Assembly: GCA_046160865.1 (NCBI GenBank)
Contig: JBJXHG010000122.1
Location: 1 to 64,000 of the forward strand
Source: JBJXHG01 sp046160865
Lineage (GTDB): Bacteria; Planctomycetota; UBA1135; GCA-002686595
DNA length: 64,000 nucleotides
Direction of reading: 5' to 3'
The notes beneath the pieces were generated by a model. That model was not told the DNA's origin, did not search any database, and saw only the letters and a list, made by a program, of their open reading frames with translations. Of the stretch, positions 34,945 through 44,893 are shown one piece after another; the first letter of the stretch is position 1; every line of letters starts with the position of its first letter. The translations under genes were made by a program, and so were the position numbers.

Positions 34945-35532
34945 GTGCAGACCGGCGCAAGTTCAATGAGTGCCGAACTCGACGAGCGACTGCGCGAAGT
35001 TCGGGACCTTTTCAACGAGGCGCCGTTTTACAACGACTTGATGCGCGACGTCGTGCAGTACCAGCAAGCGTGTTCAAGCATGGACATGCTCGCGGACACT
35101 CGATTGGCCGTCGAGGCGTTTGGCAAGCTTGAACTTCCTCCGAATGATTCAGGAGCACTGTACTTGGTAATTTTCGGAGTGTTGCAGGCGATGCAGACGC
35201 AGCAGGACGCTCTTCAAGGCCTCGAGCATGCGCTCAGTTACTACGTGGATAAGAAGCCCACTCGCGAGCTCGCCGCTGCATTCCGTGACGTCGGCCGACT
35301 TCGGTCGCGCGCGGTTGGACACCCGACCAATCCGACGAAGTCAGGCACGGACAACTGCTTCGGGATCATCCGCGGATCAATGACGCGGACGAATTTTGAC
35401 CTGTACACGTTCGATTATCGGACGTGGCTGCCCGAACGCGTGGATCTCACGGGGCTGATCGCCGCACATCTGGATGAGATGACGAAGCAAGTCACGTCGC
35501 TTCGAGATGCGCTCCTGCGCGTCGTGCGTTAG
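34945..35532 (+). CDS. hypothetical helical protein, HEPN-like
   Basis: 195 residues from a GTG placed directly after the radical SAM stop, with GGAG nine bases upstream; ATG 34966 is an alternative. The protein is mostly alpha helical. It contains R120-x5-H126 in RLRSRAVGHPTNP, which fits the Rx4-6H signature of HEPN RNases. G+C and codon use are visibly lower than in flanking genes, suggesting recent acquisition. No antitoxin-like nucleotidyltransferase is adjacent. HEPN proteins act in toxin-antitoxin and abortive-infection systems, but assignment here rests on one motif. Confidence 0.45.
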   Translation: MQTGASSMSAELDERLREVRDLFNEAPFYNDLMRDVVQYQQACSSMDMLADTRLAVEAFGKLELPPNDSGALYLVIFGVLQAMQTQQDALQGLEHALSYYVDKKPTRELAAAFRDVGRLRSRAVGHPTNPTKSGTDNCFGIIRGSMTRTNFDLYTFDYRTWLPERVDLTGLIAAHLDEMTKQVTSLRDALLRVVR

Positions 35533-35551
35533 AACGCGCCTGCCCAGTAGC

Positions 35552-36583
35552 ATGAACGATCGCCTCCCCGACTTCCGCCGCCTCCGTGTCGCCGTCGCCG
35601 GCGATCTCGTCGCGGACCACTATCTCTACGCGCAGCCGCGGCGACTCTCGCGCGAGGCGCCGGTCATGGTGCTGCGCCACGTGCGCGAGGAGGTTGGCGC
35701 GGGTGGTGCAGCGAACGTCGCGCGCAACTTGCGCGCGCTCGACGCACACGTGCGCTTGTTCGGCGTCGTGGGCCAGGACGCCGCCGGCCGCGACGTGCTG
35801 CGCCGCTTGGACGCGGACGGCATCGACACGAGCGGTGTCCTCGTGCGCGCCGGCTACGAGACGCCGACGAAGACGCGCGTGCTCGCCGCCGAGCCGCGCC
35901 GCAGCTTGCAGCAAGTGCTGCGCATCGATCGCGAGCCGGACGGTCCGCTCGAGAGCGCGCTGCGCGAAGCCGTCGCCGAGCGCGTGCGCGCCGCACGTGG
36001 CGAGATCGACGCCTTGATCGCGTCCGACTACGAGTACGGCACGGTGGGAGACGAGCTCGGCCTCGTCGCGCGCGAGCTCGCCGACGCCGGCCGCGTCGTC
36101 GTGCTCGATCCGCACCGCGAGCTCGCGTCGTTCCACGACGCCACGGCGTGGACGCCGAACCAGGACGAGCTCGCGCGCTTCGTTCGCAGCGACGCGCAGT
36201 CCTTCGACGACGCGCAGAGCTTCCGCGCCGCGGCGCAGGAGCTGCTCGCGCGCGTGCGCTGCCGACATCTGCTCGTCACGCGCGGCAATCTCGGCATGGC
36301 GCTCTTCGGCGAGGACCTCCCGGAGGAAGGCGTCGGCGTCGAAGCGTCGGGCAGCGGCGAGGTGACCGACGTCTGCGGCGCGGGCGACACGGCGGCCGCG
36401 GTGTTCGCGCTCGCGCTCGCCGCCGGTTGCGACGCGCCGTCGGCGATGGTGCTCGCGAACGCGGCCGCCGGCGTCGTCGTGATGGAGCACGGTGCCGCGG
36501 TGTGTAGTGGGAGCGCGCTGCGCACGGCGCTCGCGACCGCACCGCATCCGGTTCGACTCGCGCCAGGCCCGCTCGCGCGATGA
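35552..36583 (+). CDS. PfkB-family heptose 7-phosphate kinase-like protein (HldA type)
   Basis: 343 residues, a ribokinase-family kinase resembling the N-terminal half of HldE. It has LSREAPVMVL and EEVGAGGAANVARNL in the sugar-site region, then VTDVCGAGDTAAAVF with the catalytic aspartate near residue 275. In HldE the front motif reads ISPEAPIPVL. It overlaps by four bases the HldC-like gene downstream, so the pair reproduces HldE as two proteins. It may serve a second ADP-heptose pool or another NDP-sugar. The substrate is inferred only. Confidence 0.75.
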   Translation: MNDRLPDFRRLRVAVAGDLVADHYLYAQPRRLSREAPVMVLRHVREEVGAGGAANVARNLRALDAHVRLFGVVGQDAAGRDVLRRLDADGIDTSGVLVRAGYETPTKTRVLAAEPRRSLQQVLRIDREPDGPLESALREAVAERVRAARGEIDALIASDYEYGTVGDELGLVARELADAGRVVVLDPHRELASFHDATAWTPNQDELARFVRSDAQSFDDAQSFRAAAQELLARVRCRHLLVTRGNLGMALFGEDLPEEGVGVEASGSGEVTDVCGAGDTAAAVFALALAAGCDAPSAMVLANAAAGVVVMEHGAAVCSGSALRTALATAPHPVRLAPGPLAR

Positions 36584-37080
36584 CGAAGCGCCTGTGGGAG
36601 CGCGGCGAACTCGCGCGCGAGATCGCTCGCCTGCGCGCTCAGCTTCCGCGCCCGCGCATCGTCCTCGCGAACGGCTGCTTCGATGTCGTGCACGTCGGCC
36701 ACGTGCGCTATCTCGCGGGCGCGCGCGCACACGGCGACTACCTCGTCGTCGCGCTGAACACCGACGCGTCGGTGCGCGCGCTCAAGGGCGCCGGCCGCCC
36801 GTTGGTCCCGCTCGCCGAGCGCGCCGAGATCCTGCTCGCGTTCGCGTGCGTCGACGCCGTGACGTCGTTCGGCGAGCGCGATCTCGAAGCGACGTTGCGT
36901 GCGCTCTTGCCCGACGTACACGCGAAGGGCAGCGACTACACGGCGGAGAGCGTTCCGGAAGCCGCGGTCGACCGCGAGCTCGGCATTGCGATCGCGATCT
37001 GCGGCGACGCGAAGACGCGCTCGTCGACCGACATGCTGGCGCGCATCGCGCGCAGCGCACCGGAGAGCGGGCACGCATGA
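36580..37080 (+). CDS. heptose 1-phosphate adenylyltransferase-like protein (HldC type)
   Basis: 166 residues of the RfaE2/HldC nucleotidyltransferase family. The nucleotide-binding HxGH site is in LANGCFDVVHVGHVRYL. LNTDASVRALKGAGRPLVPL follows, then AKGSDYTAESVPEAAVDREL, where HldE has VKGQDW. It would couple a nucleotide to heptose 1-phosphate made by the partner kinase after dephosphorylation. Its start overlaps the kinase stop (ATGA), and its stop overlaps the TauE start (ATGA). The nucleotide used (ADP, CDP or GDP) cannot be read from sequence. Confidence 0.78.
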   Translation: MTKRLWERGELAREIARLRAQLPRPRIVLANGCFDVVHVGHVRYLAGARAHGDYLVVALNTDASVRALKGAGRPLVPLAERAEILLAFACVDAVTSFGERDLEATLRALLPDVHAKGSDYTAESVPEAAVDRELGIAIAICGDAKTRSSTDMLARIARSAPESGHA

Positions 37081-37940
37081 GCGATCCAGAGGTCCCGGCC
37101 GTTCCGCCGCGAGCCGCGACTCCTTACGTGCACGCACCGCTCTCGCGCGCACGCGCCGTCGCGCTCGCCGTGCTCGGCCTCTTGGTCGGCACGTGGTGCA
37201 CGATCTGCGGCGTCGGCGGCGGCATCTTCGCCGTGCCGCTCCTGCACTACGTCTTCGGCATGCCGCTCCAAGTCGCGATCGGCAACTCGCTCGTTCTCGT
37301 CGCGGCGATGACGACGAGCGCGACGGGTGTGGAGATGCTGCGTGGCGACGGGTCGCTGCACCTCGATCTCGTGCTCGTCCTCGTCGCGGGTAGCCTCGTC
37401 GGCACGCGCCTCGGCGTCGCGGCTTCGCGGCGCGTGAACGCGCTGACGCTGAAGCGCGTGTTCTCCGTGCTGCTCGTGGTCGTCGCCATCGAGCTCGCGT
37501 TCGAGTTCGGCCGGCCGGCCTCCGTCGCGGTTGCGAGCGAGCCGTTCGCCGTCCACTCGCGCGACGTCGTCACCATCGCAGCGATCGGGCTCGCGTCCGG
37601 TTTCGTCGCGCCGCTGCTCGGCATCGGCGGCGGGCTCGTCGCGGTGCCGGCCCTGTTCTTCGGTTTCCCCGCGCTCGGGTTCCTCGGCGCGCGCGCCGCG
37701 AGCACGGCGATGTCGATGGTCAACGGCTGGCAGTCCGTCTGGCTCTTGCGCGGTGACCGGCACGTCGACGTCGCGACGGCGATCTGGTTCGCCGGCGGCG
37801 CGATGATCGGCGGATGGCTCGGCGTGTCGCTGGTGCACGTACCGGGAGTCGCGCTCGTCGCGCAGCGCATGCTGGCGCTGACACTCTGTTTCGTCGCGGC
37901 GCGCTTCGCTTGGGACGGTTGGCTCGCACGCCGCCGCTGA
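37077..37940 (+). CDS. TauE/SafE-family membrane transporter
   Basis: 287 residues with about eight transmembrane segments arranged as two TauE repeats. The signature glycines and proline are visible in GVGGGIFAVPLLHYVFGMPLQVAIGNSL and, in the second half, GIGGGLVAVPALFFGFPALGFLGARAAS. Family members export sulfite or sulfoacetate-type organosulfur anions. Substrate here is unknown. It is translationally coupled to the heptose nucleotidyltransferase gene. Confidence 0.85.
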   Translation: MSDPEVPAVPPRAATPYVHAPLSRARAVALAVLGLLVGTWCTICGVGGGIFAVPLLHYVFGMPLQVAIGNSLVLVAAMTTSATGVEMLRGDGSLHLDLVLVLVAGSLVGTRLGVAASRRVNALTLKRVFSVLLVVVAIELAFEFGRPASVAVASEPFAVHSRDVVTIAAIGLASGFVAPLLGIGGGLVAVPALFFGFPALGFLGARAASTAMSMVNGWQSVWLLRGDRHVDVATAIWFAGGAMIGGWLGVSLVHVPGVALVAQRMLALTLCFVAARFAWDGWLARRR

Positions 37941-38082
37941 TGCAGAGCACGTCCTAAACCTCGCGGCGACCCGGCGTTTCTCGAGCTGCCTTGCGTCGCA
38001 GGCATTCCGAGCGACCGCGCGTTGCGGGCTGCTACACTCCCGCTCCTGCGCGACGCCCCTTCACGAAACAACGGAGACGCTC

Positions 38083-38865
38083 ATGTCCAACGCACGCATT
38101 CTCGGTGTCCTCGCTCTGCTCGCACTCGGAACAACCGCTCGCGCCGATCACCTGATCACGCGCAAGGTGCACGTCGACGGGTACACGGCCGGCGACAAGA
38201 CCGTGCCCGGCAGCGATACAACGCACAACATGTGGATCGGCAGCGACCGCCTGCGCTTCGAGTCGAGCGAGGGCACGGTGATCGTGCGCGTCGACCAGAG
38301 CAAGCTGTACATGCTCGACGCGAAGGCGAAGACCGCGACCTCGATCGACTTGCCGTTCGACCTCGTCAAGTATCTGCCGCCCGAAGCGGCCGGGATGGCG
38401 GACCAGATCAAGGCGATGAGCAAGATCAGCGCGACGGTCACACCGAGCGACGAGACGAAGAAGGTCGGTGAGTGGAACACGCGCAAGTACACGGTCGCGA
38501 TGCGCGGCCCGCAGGGACCGATGTCCGACGAGGTGATGTGGGTCACGAAGGACGTCCGCGGCATCGACGTCGCGAAGACGCGCGACATGCTCGGCAAGCT
38601 GTTCTCGGTCCAGCCGGGCGGCGAGTCGGTCGCGGAGGAGATGAAGAAGATCGACGGCATCGCGGTGCTGACCGAGCGCACGCGCTCGCGCGGCGGCAAC
38701 TCGGTGAAGAGCAGCGAGGAGGTCGTGTCGATCGAATCGAAGGACGCGCCCGCGGGCACCTACGACGTGCCGGCCGATTACACGACGAAGCCGTTCGACC
38801 TGATGAGCATGGGCGGCGGCATGGGCGGTGGACGTCCGGGCGGACGCCCGGCCACCAAGCAGTGA
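38083..38865 (+). CDS. exported DUF4412-like protein
   Basis: 260 residues. A signal peptide (about 1-21, ending ARA-D) is followed by repeated beta-strand segments such as NMWIGSDRLRFESSEGTVIVRVDQSKLYMLD, typical of DUF4412 proteins, which resemble outer-membrane lipoprotein sorting folds. The tail MSMGGGMGGGRPGGRPATKQ is glycine-rich and low complexity. GGAGACGCTC lies just upstream of the ATG. A CTACACT box lies about 45 bases upstream. Function unknown; probably periplasmic lipid or ligand binding. Confidence 0.7.
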   Translation: MSNARILGVLALLALGTTARADHLITRKVHVDGYTAGDKTVPGSDTTHNMWIGSDRLRFESSEGTVIVRVDQSKLYMLDAKAKTATSIDLPFDLVKYLPPEAAGMADQIKAMSKISATVTPSDETKKVGEWNTRKYTVAMRGPQGPMSDEVMWVTKDVRGIDVAKTRDMLGKLFSVQPGGESVAEEMKKIDGIAVLTERTRSRGGNSVKSSEEVVSIESKDAPAGTYDVPADYTTKPFDLMSMGGGMGGGRPGGRPATKQ

Positions 38866-38866
38866 T

Positions 38867-38971
38867 TGGACGCGCGCGCACTACCAGCTCGTCTACCGCG
38901 ACGTCGCTGCGGCGTTCTGCAACGCCGCGACGATCAACGCGACGAACGCGTATCGCGTGACGTGGAACTGA
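38867..38971 (+). pseudogene. remnant C-terminal tail of an exported protein
   Basis: The frame from 38867 to the TGA at 38971 reads WTRAHYQLVYRDVAAAFCNA and ends in NATNAYRVTWN. This matches my memory of the conserved tail of planctomycete exported proteins (WYRDP...F...TNALRV). There is no start codon, and the upstream base is part of the previous stop. It looks like the decayed end of a deleted gene. Confidence 0.5.
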
Positions 38972-39077
38972 CGCGAACTGTGTCGGGGTGCGTGGAGCGC
39001 GACGTCGCGGATGCGCAACTCGCGGGTGAAACGCGCGAGCAAGCTGCACGTCACAGTAGGGCGTCAGCAGCCGTCAC

Positions 39078-39126
39078 GGGTCCCCGCCGTTTAAAGCGCT
39101 CCGTGCGGAAGACCGCGCGGAGCGCT
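39078..39126 (-). terminator. hairpin plus conserved GC box, copy 2
   Basis: On the minus strand a 13-bp stem with one G-T wobble and a 6-nt loop (39126 to 39095) is followed at once by TTAAACGGCGGGGACCC (39094 to 39078). The hairpin overlaps the TAG stop of the dehydrogenase paralog, making termination its likely role. Confidence 0.6.
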
Positions 39127-40434
39127 AGGCATAGATGCCGCGGAGCCGGTCCGCCTGGCTCACGCGCCGCACGGCGAGCATGTGCGCCGCCATGCGCATG
39201 CGCACGTGCTGCTCGCCCTGTAGCGCGGTCACTTCGTTCCACGCTTCGGTGAGGAAGCGCGTGAGTCGCTCGTGCACGGTGTCGAGCGTCCAGGCGAGCC
39301 CGGTGCGGTTCTGCACCCACTCGAAGTAGTCGACCAGCGCGCCGCCGCCGGTCGAGAGGATGTCGGGCACGACGGGGATGCCGCGCTCCTCGAGCACGCG
39401 GTCCGCGCGCATCGACACGGCGCTGTTCGCGCCCTCGATCACGAGCTTCGTCTGGACCGTGCGCGCGTTGCGCAAGTGGATCGCGTTCGCGGCCGCGCAC
39501 GGGATGAACACGTCGCAGCCGCGGCGCAGCATCTCGTCGTGCGTGATGCGGTCGAACGAGCCGCGGCAGCTCGACAGGTCGCCGTGCTCGGTGCGCCACG
39601 CGACGATCGCCGGGATGTCGAGGCCCTTCTCGCTGTAGAGCGCGCCGTGGATGTCGGAGAGTCCGACGACCGAGTAGCCCTTCGCGTGGAGCGAGCGCGC
39701 GAGATTCCCGCCGCGCTGGCCCGCACCCTGGATGACGATGCGCGCGCGCTCGCGCTCGATGCCGGCCTTCGCGAGCGCGAACGGCGTGATCACGGACAGT
39801 CCGTACGCGATCGAGTCGCCGTGCCCGAGCGTGCCGCCGAGCATCAACGGCTTGCCGGTGACGACCGCGTTGTCGGTGAAGCGGCTGTGCATCGACACGG
39901 TGTCCATGATCCACGCCATCGTCGACTCCTCGGTCGCGACGTCCGAGCAGAACACGTCGCGGTCGGGACCGATGTCGGAGAGCATCGACGACACGTAGCG
40001 GCGCACCGCGCGCTCGAGTTCGCCGCGGCTCGCGCGTTTCGCATGGATGCGGATGCCGCCGGCGGCGCCGCCGAACGGGATGTTCAGCACCGCGCACTTC
40101 CACGTCATCCAGCCCGCGATCGCGCGCAGCTCGTCGATCTTCAGCGCGGGCTGCAAGCGCAGCGGGCCGAAGTACGGGCCGAGCCCGGCGTTGTGCTGGA
40201 CGCGGTAGCCTTCGAACACGGAGAGCGTGCCGTCGTCGAGCGGCGTCGGCACGGACACTTGGATCTCACGGTCGGGCTTGCGCAGGATCGCGTAGAGATC
40301 GGGATCCATGCCGAGCTTGTCGGCCGCTTCGTCGAAGCTCGCCATCATCGTGGCGAACGGGCTCTCGTCCTCGATCTGCTGCGAGGCGCGCGCGAGGTCG
40401 TCGTAGTCGGTGCCGCTGATCTCGTTCATGCTCA

Positions 40435-40435
<1 letters not shown>
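39125..40435 (-). CDS. glutamate dehydrogenase paralog lacking catalytic lysines
   Basis: 436 residues, clearly of the Glu/Leu/Phe/Val dehydrogenase family over its whole length, including the second-domain GAGQRGGNLARSLHAKG nucleotide site. Two lysines essential in the family are replaced. KGGIR becomes FGPLR (within GPYFGPLRLQPA), and GGAKGG becomes GGAAGG. The third lysine in TWKCAV and the aspartate in FCSDVAT are kept. It is probably a regulatory or structural subunit rather than an independent enzyme. Its ATG overlaps the stop of the intact dehydrogenase by one base, so the two are co-expressed. A hairpin-box element overlaps its stop. Confidence 0.85.
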
Positions 40436-41721
<1,286 letters not shown>

Positions 41722-41891
41722 GCGTGAAATGGCGCGCGGGCGCCGGTTGTTCGTGACGTGGCGACGCGCGCGGTCGCGGCGCGTCGGAAGCCCGAGAGCT
41801 TAAAGGAGGCTCGCGAACGTTGCGAGGGTGTAGGATTCGCCGCCGAGCGCGGAAGGCGCGGACGCGAGTGGGTCGCAGGAGCTTCGGATCA

Positions 41892-42659
41892 GTGGCCGGC
41901 ACGACGATTTCCGAGCCGGGAGTGCGCCGCTTGTTCGAAGTGCGGCCGGCCGAGCACCTGCGCGTGATGCCGGGACGCGAGACGTTCCTCGCGGAACTCG
42001 GCGCGGCCGGATCCTGCGTCGTGAAGCGCTCGCACGGCGCCGGTTGGCGTGAGCGTCTGCGCGAGCGCTGGCACGGCCGCGCACCGCGCTCCGCGGGACG
42101 GCACGAGTTCGAGGTGCTGGAAGCGTTCGCGCGGCTCTCGCTGCGCGTGCCGCGCGCGCTCGCGTGGTGCGAGGAGGCCGACGGGCGCTCGCTCGTCGTG
42201 ATGGAGCGCATCGAGCACACGGAGACGCTGCGAGAGCGCGCGGCCCGCGCGAGCGCGAGCGAGCGGCGTTCCCTCGCGACCGACTTGCTCTCGAGCGTGC
42301 TCCGCTTGCATCGCGCAGGCTGGATCCATCGCGATCTGTACTTGCAGCACTTCCTCGTGCGCGCGCACGACGGTGCGCTCGTGCTGATCGACGTCGGGCG
42401 CGCGCGCCATGCGGAGAGCACCGGGCGGCGGTGGCTCGTGAAGGACATGGCTGCGCTCGCGCATTCGACGCCGACGGTCGTGAGCGTGCGCGAGCGTGTG
42501 CGCTTCCTCGCGGCGTACCTCGACGGTATCGGTGTGATGGAGCGCGTCGAGCGCCGGCGCTTCGCGCGCGACATCGAGAAGAAGCGCGCGCTCATGGCTG
42601 CGCACGTCCCGGTTTCGGAGCGCGCGCCCTCGTCGCGACGCGTGGAGCGCCGCGCGTGA
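41892..42659 (+). CDS. InaA/WaaP-type lipopolysaccharide core kinase-like protein
   Basis: 255 residues of the small eukaryotic-like kinase family that phosphorylates heptose or Kdo of the LPS core. The catalytic loop is HRDLYLQHFLV near residue 140-150 and the metal-binding aspartate is in LIDVGRAR, with VMERI as the hinge. The GTG start is chosen because the similarity begins there; upstream in-frame codons are possible. It is followed by two heptosyltransferase genes, which supports a core-LPS role. Its last codons and stop lie in a duplicated segment shared with the next gene's start. Confidence 0.72.
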   Translation: MAGTTISEPGVRRLFEVRPAEHLRVMPGRETFLAELGAAGSCVVKRSHGAGWRERLRERWHGRAPRSAGRHEFEVLEAFARLSLRVPRALAWCEEADGRSLVVMERIEHTETLRERAARASASERRSLATDLLSSVLRLHRAGWIHRDLYLQHFLVRAHDGALVLIDVGRARHAESTGRRWLVKDMAALAHSTPTVVSVRERVRFLAAYLDGIGVMERVERRRFARDIEKKRALMAAHVPVSERAPSSRRVERRA

Positions 42660-42810
42660 CCATGCACCTCGCGATTCGTGCGCCGAACCCGCGGGCGCGC
42701 TTGCGCGCCCAGCGCATCGGTTCATGTCGCGGTGGCCTCGAATCGAACGGTGTGCTCTTGCCGAGCGTGGAGCGCCGCGCATGACCATGCACCTCGCGAT
42801 TCGTTCACCG
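42640..42810. repeat. direct duplication spanning kinase end and GT9 start
   Basis: A segment of about 40-45 bp containing GTGGAGCGCCGCGC and CATGCACCTCGCGATTCGT appears near 42643-42688 and again near 42768-42812, 125 bp apart. The first copy ends the kinase and would start a short frame (MTMHLAIRAPN). The second is the true start of the GT9 gene. Confidence 0.6.
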
Positions 42811-43815
42811 AACTGGGTCGGCGATCTCGTGATGGCGACGCCCGTGCTCGAGGCGGCGCTCGCGAGCCCAGGCTTCGAGCGCGTCTCCATCGTCGTGCGC
42901 AAGCATCTCGTGCCAGTTCTCGCGGGCGGACCGCTCGCCGCGCACGTGCACGCCATCGAGAGCGACGCCGCGGAAGTCGAGCTCTATCGGCGCTTGGATC
43001 CCGGCGCCGTGCTCTTGCTCACGAACTCGTTCGGCGCCGCGTGGCGCGCGTTCCGCGCAGGCGTGCGCGTGCGCGCCGGCACGGCGCTGTCGGGCCGCCG
43101 CTTCCTGCTCACGCATGCCGCCGTTCCGCCAACGCGCGATGGTCGCCGCCTGCCGATCCCGAGCGCGCATCTCCACCGCGACGCCGCGGGATTGCTCGGC
43201 ATCGTCGTGCCCAATCTCCATCCGCGGCTCTACTTCGAGGGCGACGTCGCGCGCGCATCGAGCGAGATGCTCACGCGCGTGGGAATCGGCGCCGGCGATT
43301 ACGTGCTGTGCTGTCCCGGCGCCGCGTTCGGCGCGGCGAAGCTGTGGCCCGTCGAGCGTTTCGCCGAGGTGCTCGACCGCCTGCACGCGCGCTTCGGCTG
43401 GCGCGGCGTCGTCAGCGGCGGTCCCGGCGAAGAAGCGTTGATCGACGGCGTCGCGCGCGCGTGCACGCACGGCGCTGTGTCGCTCGCGAGCGAGCCGCGC
43501 GACCTCGCGAGCCTGAAGCCGCTCGTCGGGCGCGCGCGCCTGCTCGTCGTCGGCGATTCCGGTCCGCGCTGGTACGCCGCGGCGTTCGACGTGCCGTGCG
43601 TGTCCGTGATGGGGCCGAACTTTCCGGAGGTGACCGCGACGTCGCTCGAGCTCGCGCAGATCGTGCGTCAGGAAGGCCTCGAGTGCGCACCGTGCTTGCA
43701 GAAGGCGTGTCCGCTCGGCCATCACCGCTGCATGGTCGAGCTGCCGCCCGTGCGCGTGTACGCCGCGGCTCTGGAAGTCCTCGAGCGCGCGGCGACGCGT
43801 GTCGTCGCGTCATGA
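42781..43815 (+). CDS. GT9 heptosyltransferase (WaaF type)
   Basis: 344 residues of glycosyltransferase family 9. It has the N-terminal IRSPNWVGDLVMATPVLEA motif that binds ADP-heptose, and the C-terminal VVGDSGPRWYAAAFDVPCVSVMGPNF segment, which corresponds to the family's D-S-G-P/x-H-x-A block. A cysteine cluster, CAPCLQKACPLGHHRC, ends the protein. It adds heptose to the LPS core at the cytosolic face. The start at 42781 (ATG ACC ATG) overlaps a duplicated segment; ATG 42787 is equally possible. Its TGA overlaps the next GT9 gene by four bases. Confidence 0.82.
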   Translation: MTMHLAIRSPNWVGDLVMATPVLEAALASPGFERVSIVVRKHLVPVLAGGPLAAHVHAIESDAAEVELYRRLDPGAVLLLTNSFGAAWRAFRAGVRVRAGTALSGRRFLLTHAAVPPTRDGRRLPIPSAHLHRDAAGLLGIVVPNLHPRLYFEGDVARASSEMLTRVGIGAGDYVLCCPGAAFGAAKLWPVERFAEVLDRLHARFGWRGVVSGGPGEEALIDGVARACTHGAVSLASEPRDLASLKPLVGRARLLVVGDSGPRWYAAAFDVPCVSVMGPNFPEVTATSLELAQIVRQEGLECAPCLQKACPLGHHRCMVELPPVRVYAAALEVLERAATRVVAS

Positions 43816-44885
43816 ACTCCGCGAATCTCGGCCGCACGATCGTCCGTATGCCGTCGTGGCTCGGCGACTGCGTGATGGCCGAGCCGGCGCTGCGGGCGTT
43901 GCACGAGAGCTTCGGTGCGCACGCGGAACGCCTCTCGATCGCGGCGCCAGAGCGCTGGCTCGCGCTGTTCGACGGCCGCTTTCCCAAGTCGAAGCGCATC
44001 GCGCTCACCGCGCGCGAGCCCGAGGAGCCGGCGCTCTACCGCGGTCACGACACCGCGCTCTTCCTCAATGGATCTTGGCGCAGTGTCTGGTGTGCCTGGC
44101 GCGCGGGTGTTGCGCGTCGCATCGGCTTTGCGAGTGGTGGACGCGAGCTCTTGCTCACCGATGCGGTCACACCGGCGCGCGAGCGCGGCGGCATTCCGCT
44201 CGGCTTGGGAGTGTCGGCGCGTTGGCCGCGTCCGCTCGCGCGTCCGTTCGGGCAGACGTGCGCCGAGCTCGTCGCATGGAGCGGCATCCCGGTGCGTGAT
44301 CGCGTGCCGCGGCTGGTCGTGTCGATGTCGGCGCGCGCGCGCGCGAACGAGCGGCTCGCGCACGCGGGACTCGCGGCGGGCGCGCCGTTCGTGCTCGTCA
44401 ATGCCGGTGGACGCGCGCGCTCGGCCAAGGCCTTCCCACCGCAGTCGCTCGCGCGCGCGCTCGACGAGCTCGCCGTCGCACGCGATTTCGCGATCGTGAT
44501 CGCGTGCGCGCCGAACGAGGAGGAAAGCGCGCGTGCGTGCGCGAGCGCGTGCGCGCAGGCCAAGCCGCTCGTGCTCGACGCGCCGCCGGTGGAGCTCGCG
44601 GAGCTCGTGGCGCTGTGCGCCGCGGCGCGCTTGTTCCTCACCGCCGACAGCGGTCCGCGCCATCTCGCGCACGCGTTCGGCGTGCCGTCGGTCGTGATCG
44701 CGGGCCCGACCGATCCGCGCCACACCGCCGAGTACACGAGTCCCGTGCGCATCGTGCGCGTCACCGTTCCGTGCGGTCCGTGTCATCGCGAAGTGTGTCC
44801 GCTCGCGGGCGACGCGGAGCACGTCTGCATGCGCTCGATCGATGCGGCGGACGTGTCGCGCGCGGCGGTCGAGCTGCTAGGCTGA
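43812..44885 (+). CDS. second GT9 heptosyltransferase
   Basis: 357 residues, a GT9 enzyme of the heptosyltransferase I/II type. The front motif is RMPSWLGDCVMAEPALRAL; the C-terminal donor site is FLTADSGPRHLAHAFGVPSVVIAGPTDP, followed by CGPCHREVCPL. It is probably the partner of the upstream GT9, adding the next heptose of the inner core. The ATG overlaps the previous stop (ATGA), so the two are translationally coupled. Which of the two adds HepI cannot be told. Confidence 0.82.
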   Translation: MNSANLGRTIVRMPSWLGDCVMAEPALRALHESFGAHAERLSIAAPERWLALFDGRFPKSKRIALTAREPEEPALYRGHDTALFLNGSWRSVWCAWRAGVARRIGFASGGRELLLTDAVTPARERGGIPLGLGVSARWPRPLARPFGQTCAELVAWSGIPVRDRVPRLVVSMSARARANERLAHAGLAAGAPFVLVNAGGRARSAKAFPPQSLARALDELAVARDFAIVIACAPNEEESARACASACAQAKPLVLDAPPVELAELVALCAAARLFLTADSGPRHLAHAFGVPSVVIAGPTDPRHTAEYTSPVRIVRVTVPCGPCHREVCPLAGDAEHVCMRSIDAADVSRAAVELLG

Positions 44886-44893
44886 CGCGCACC

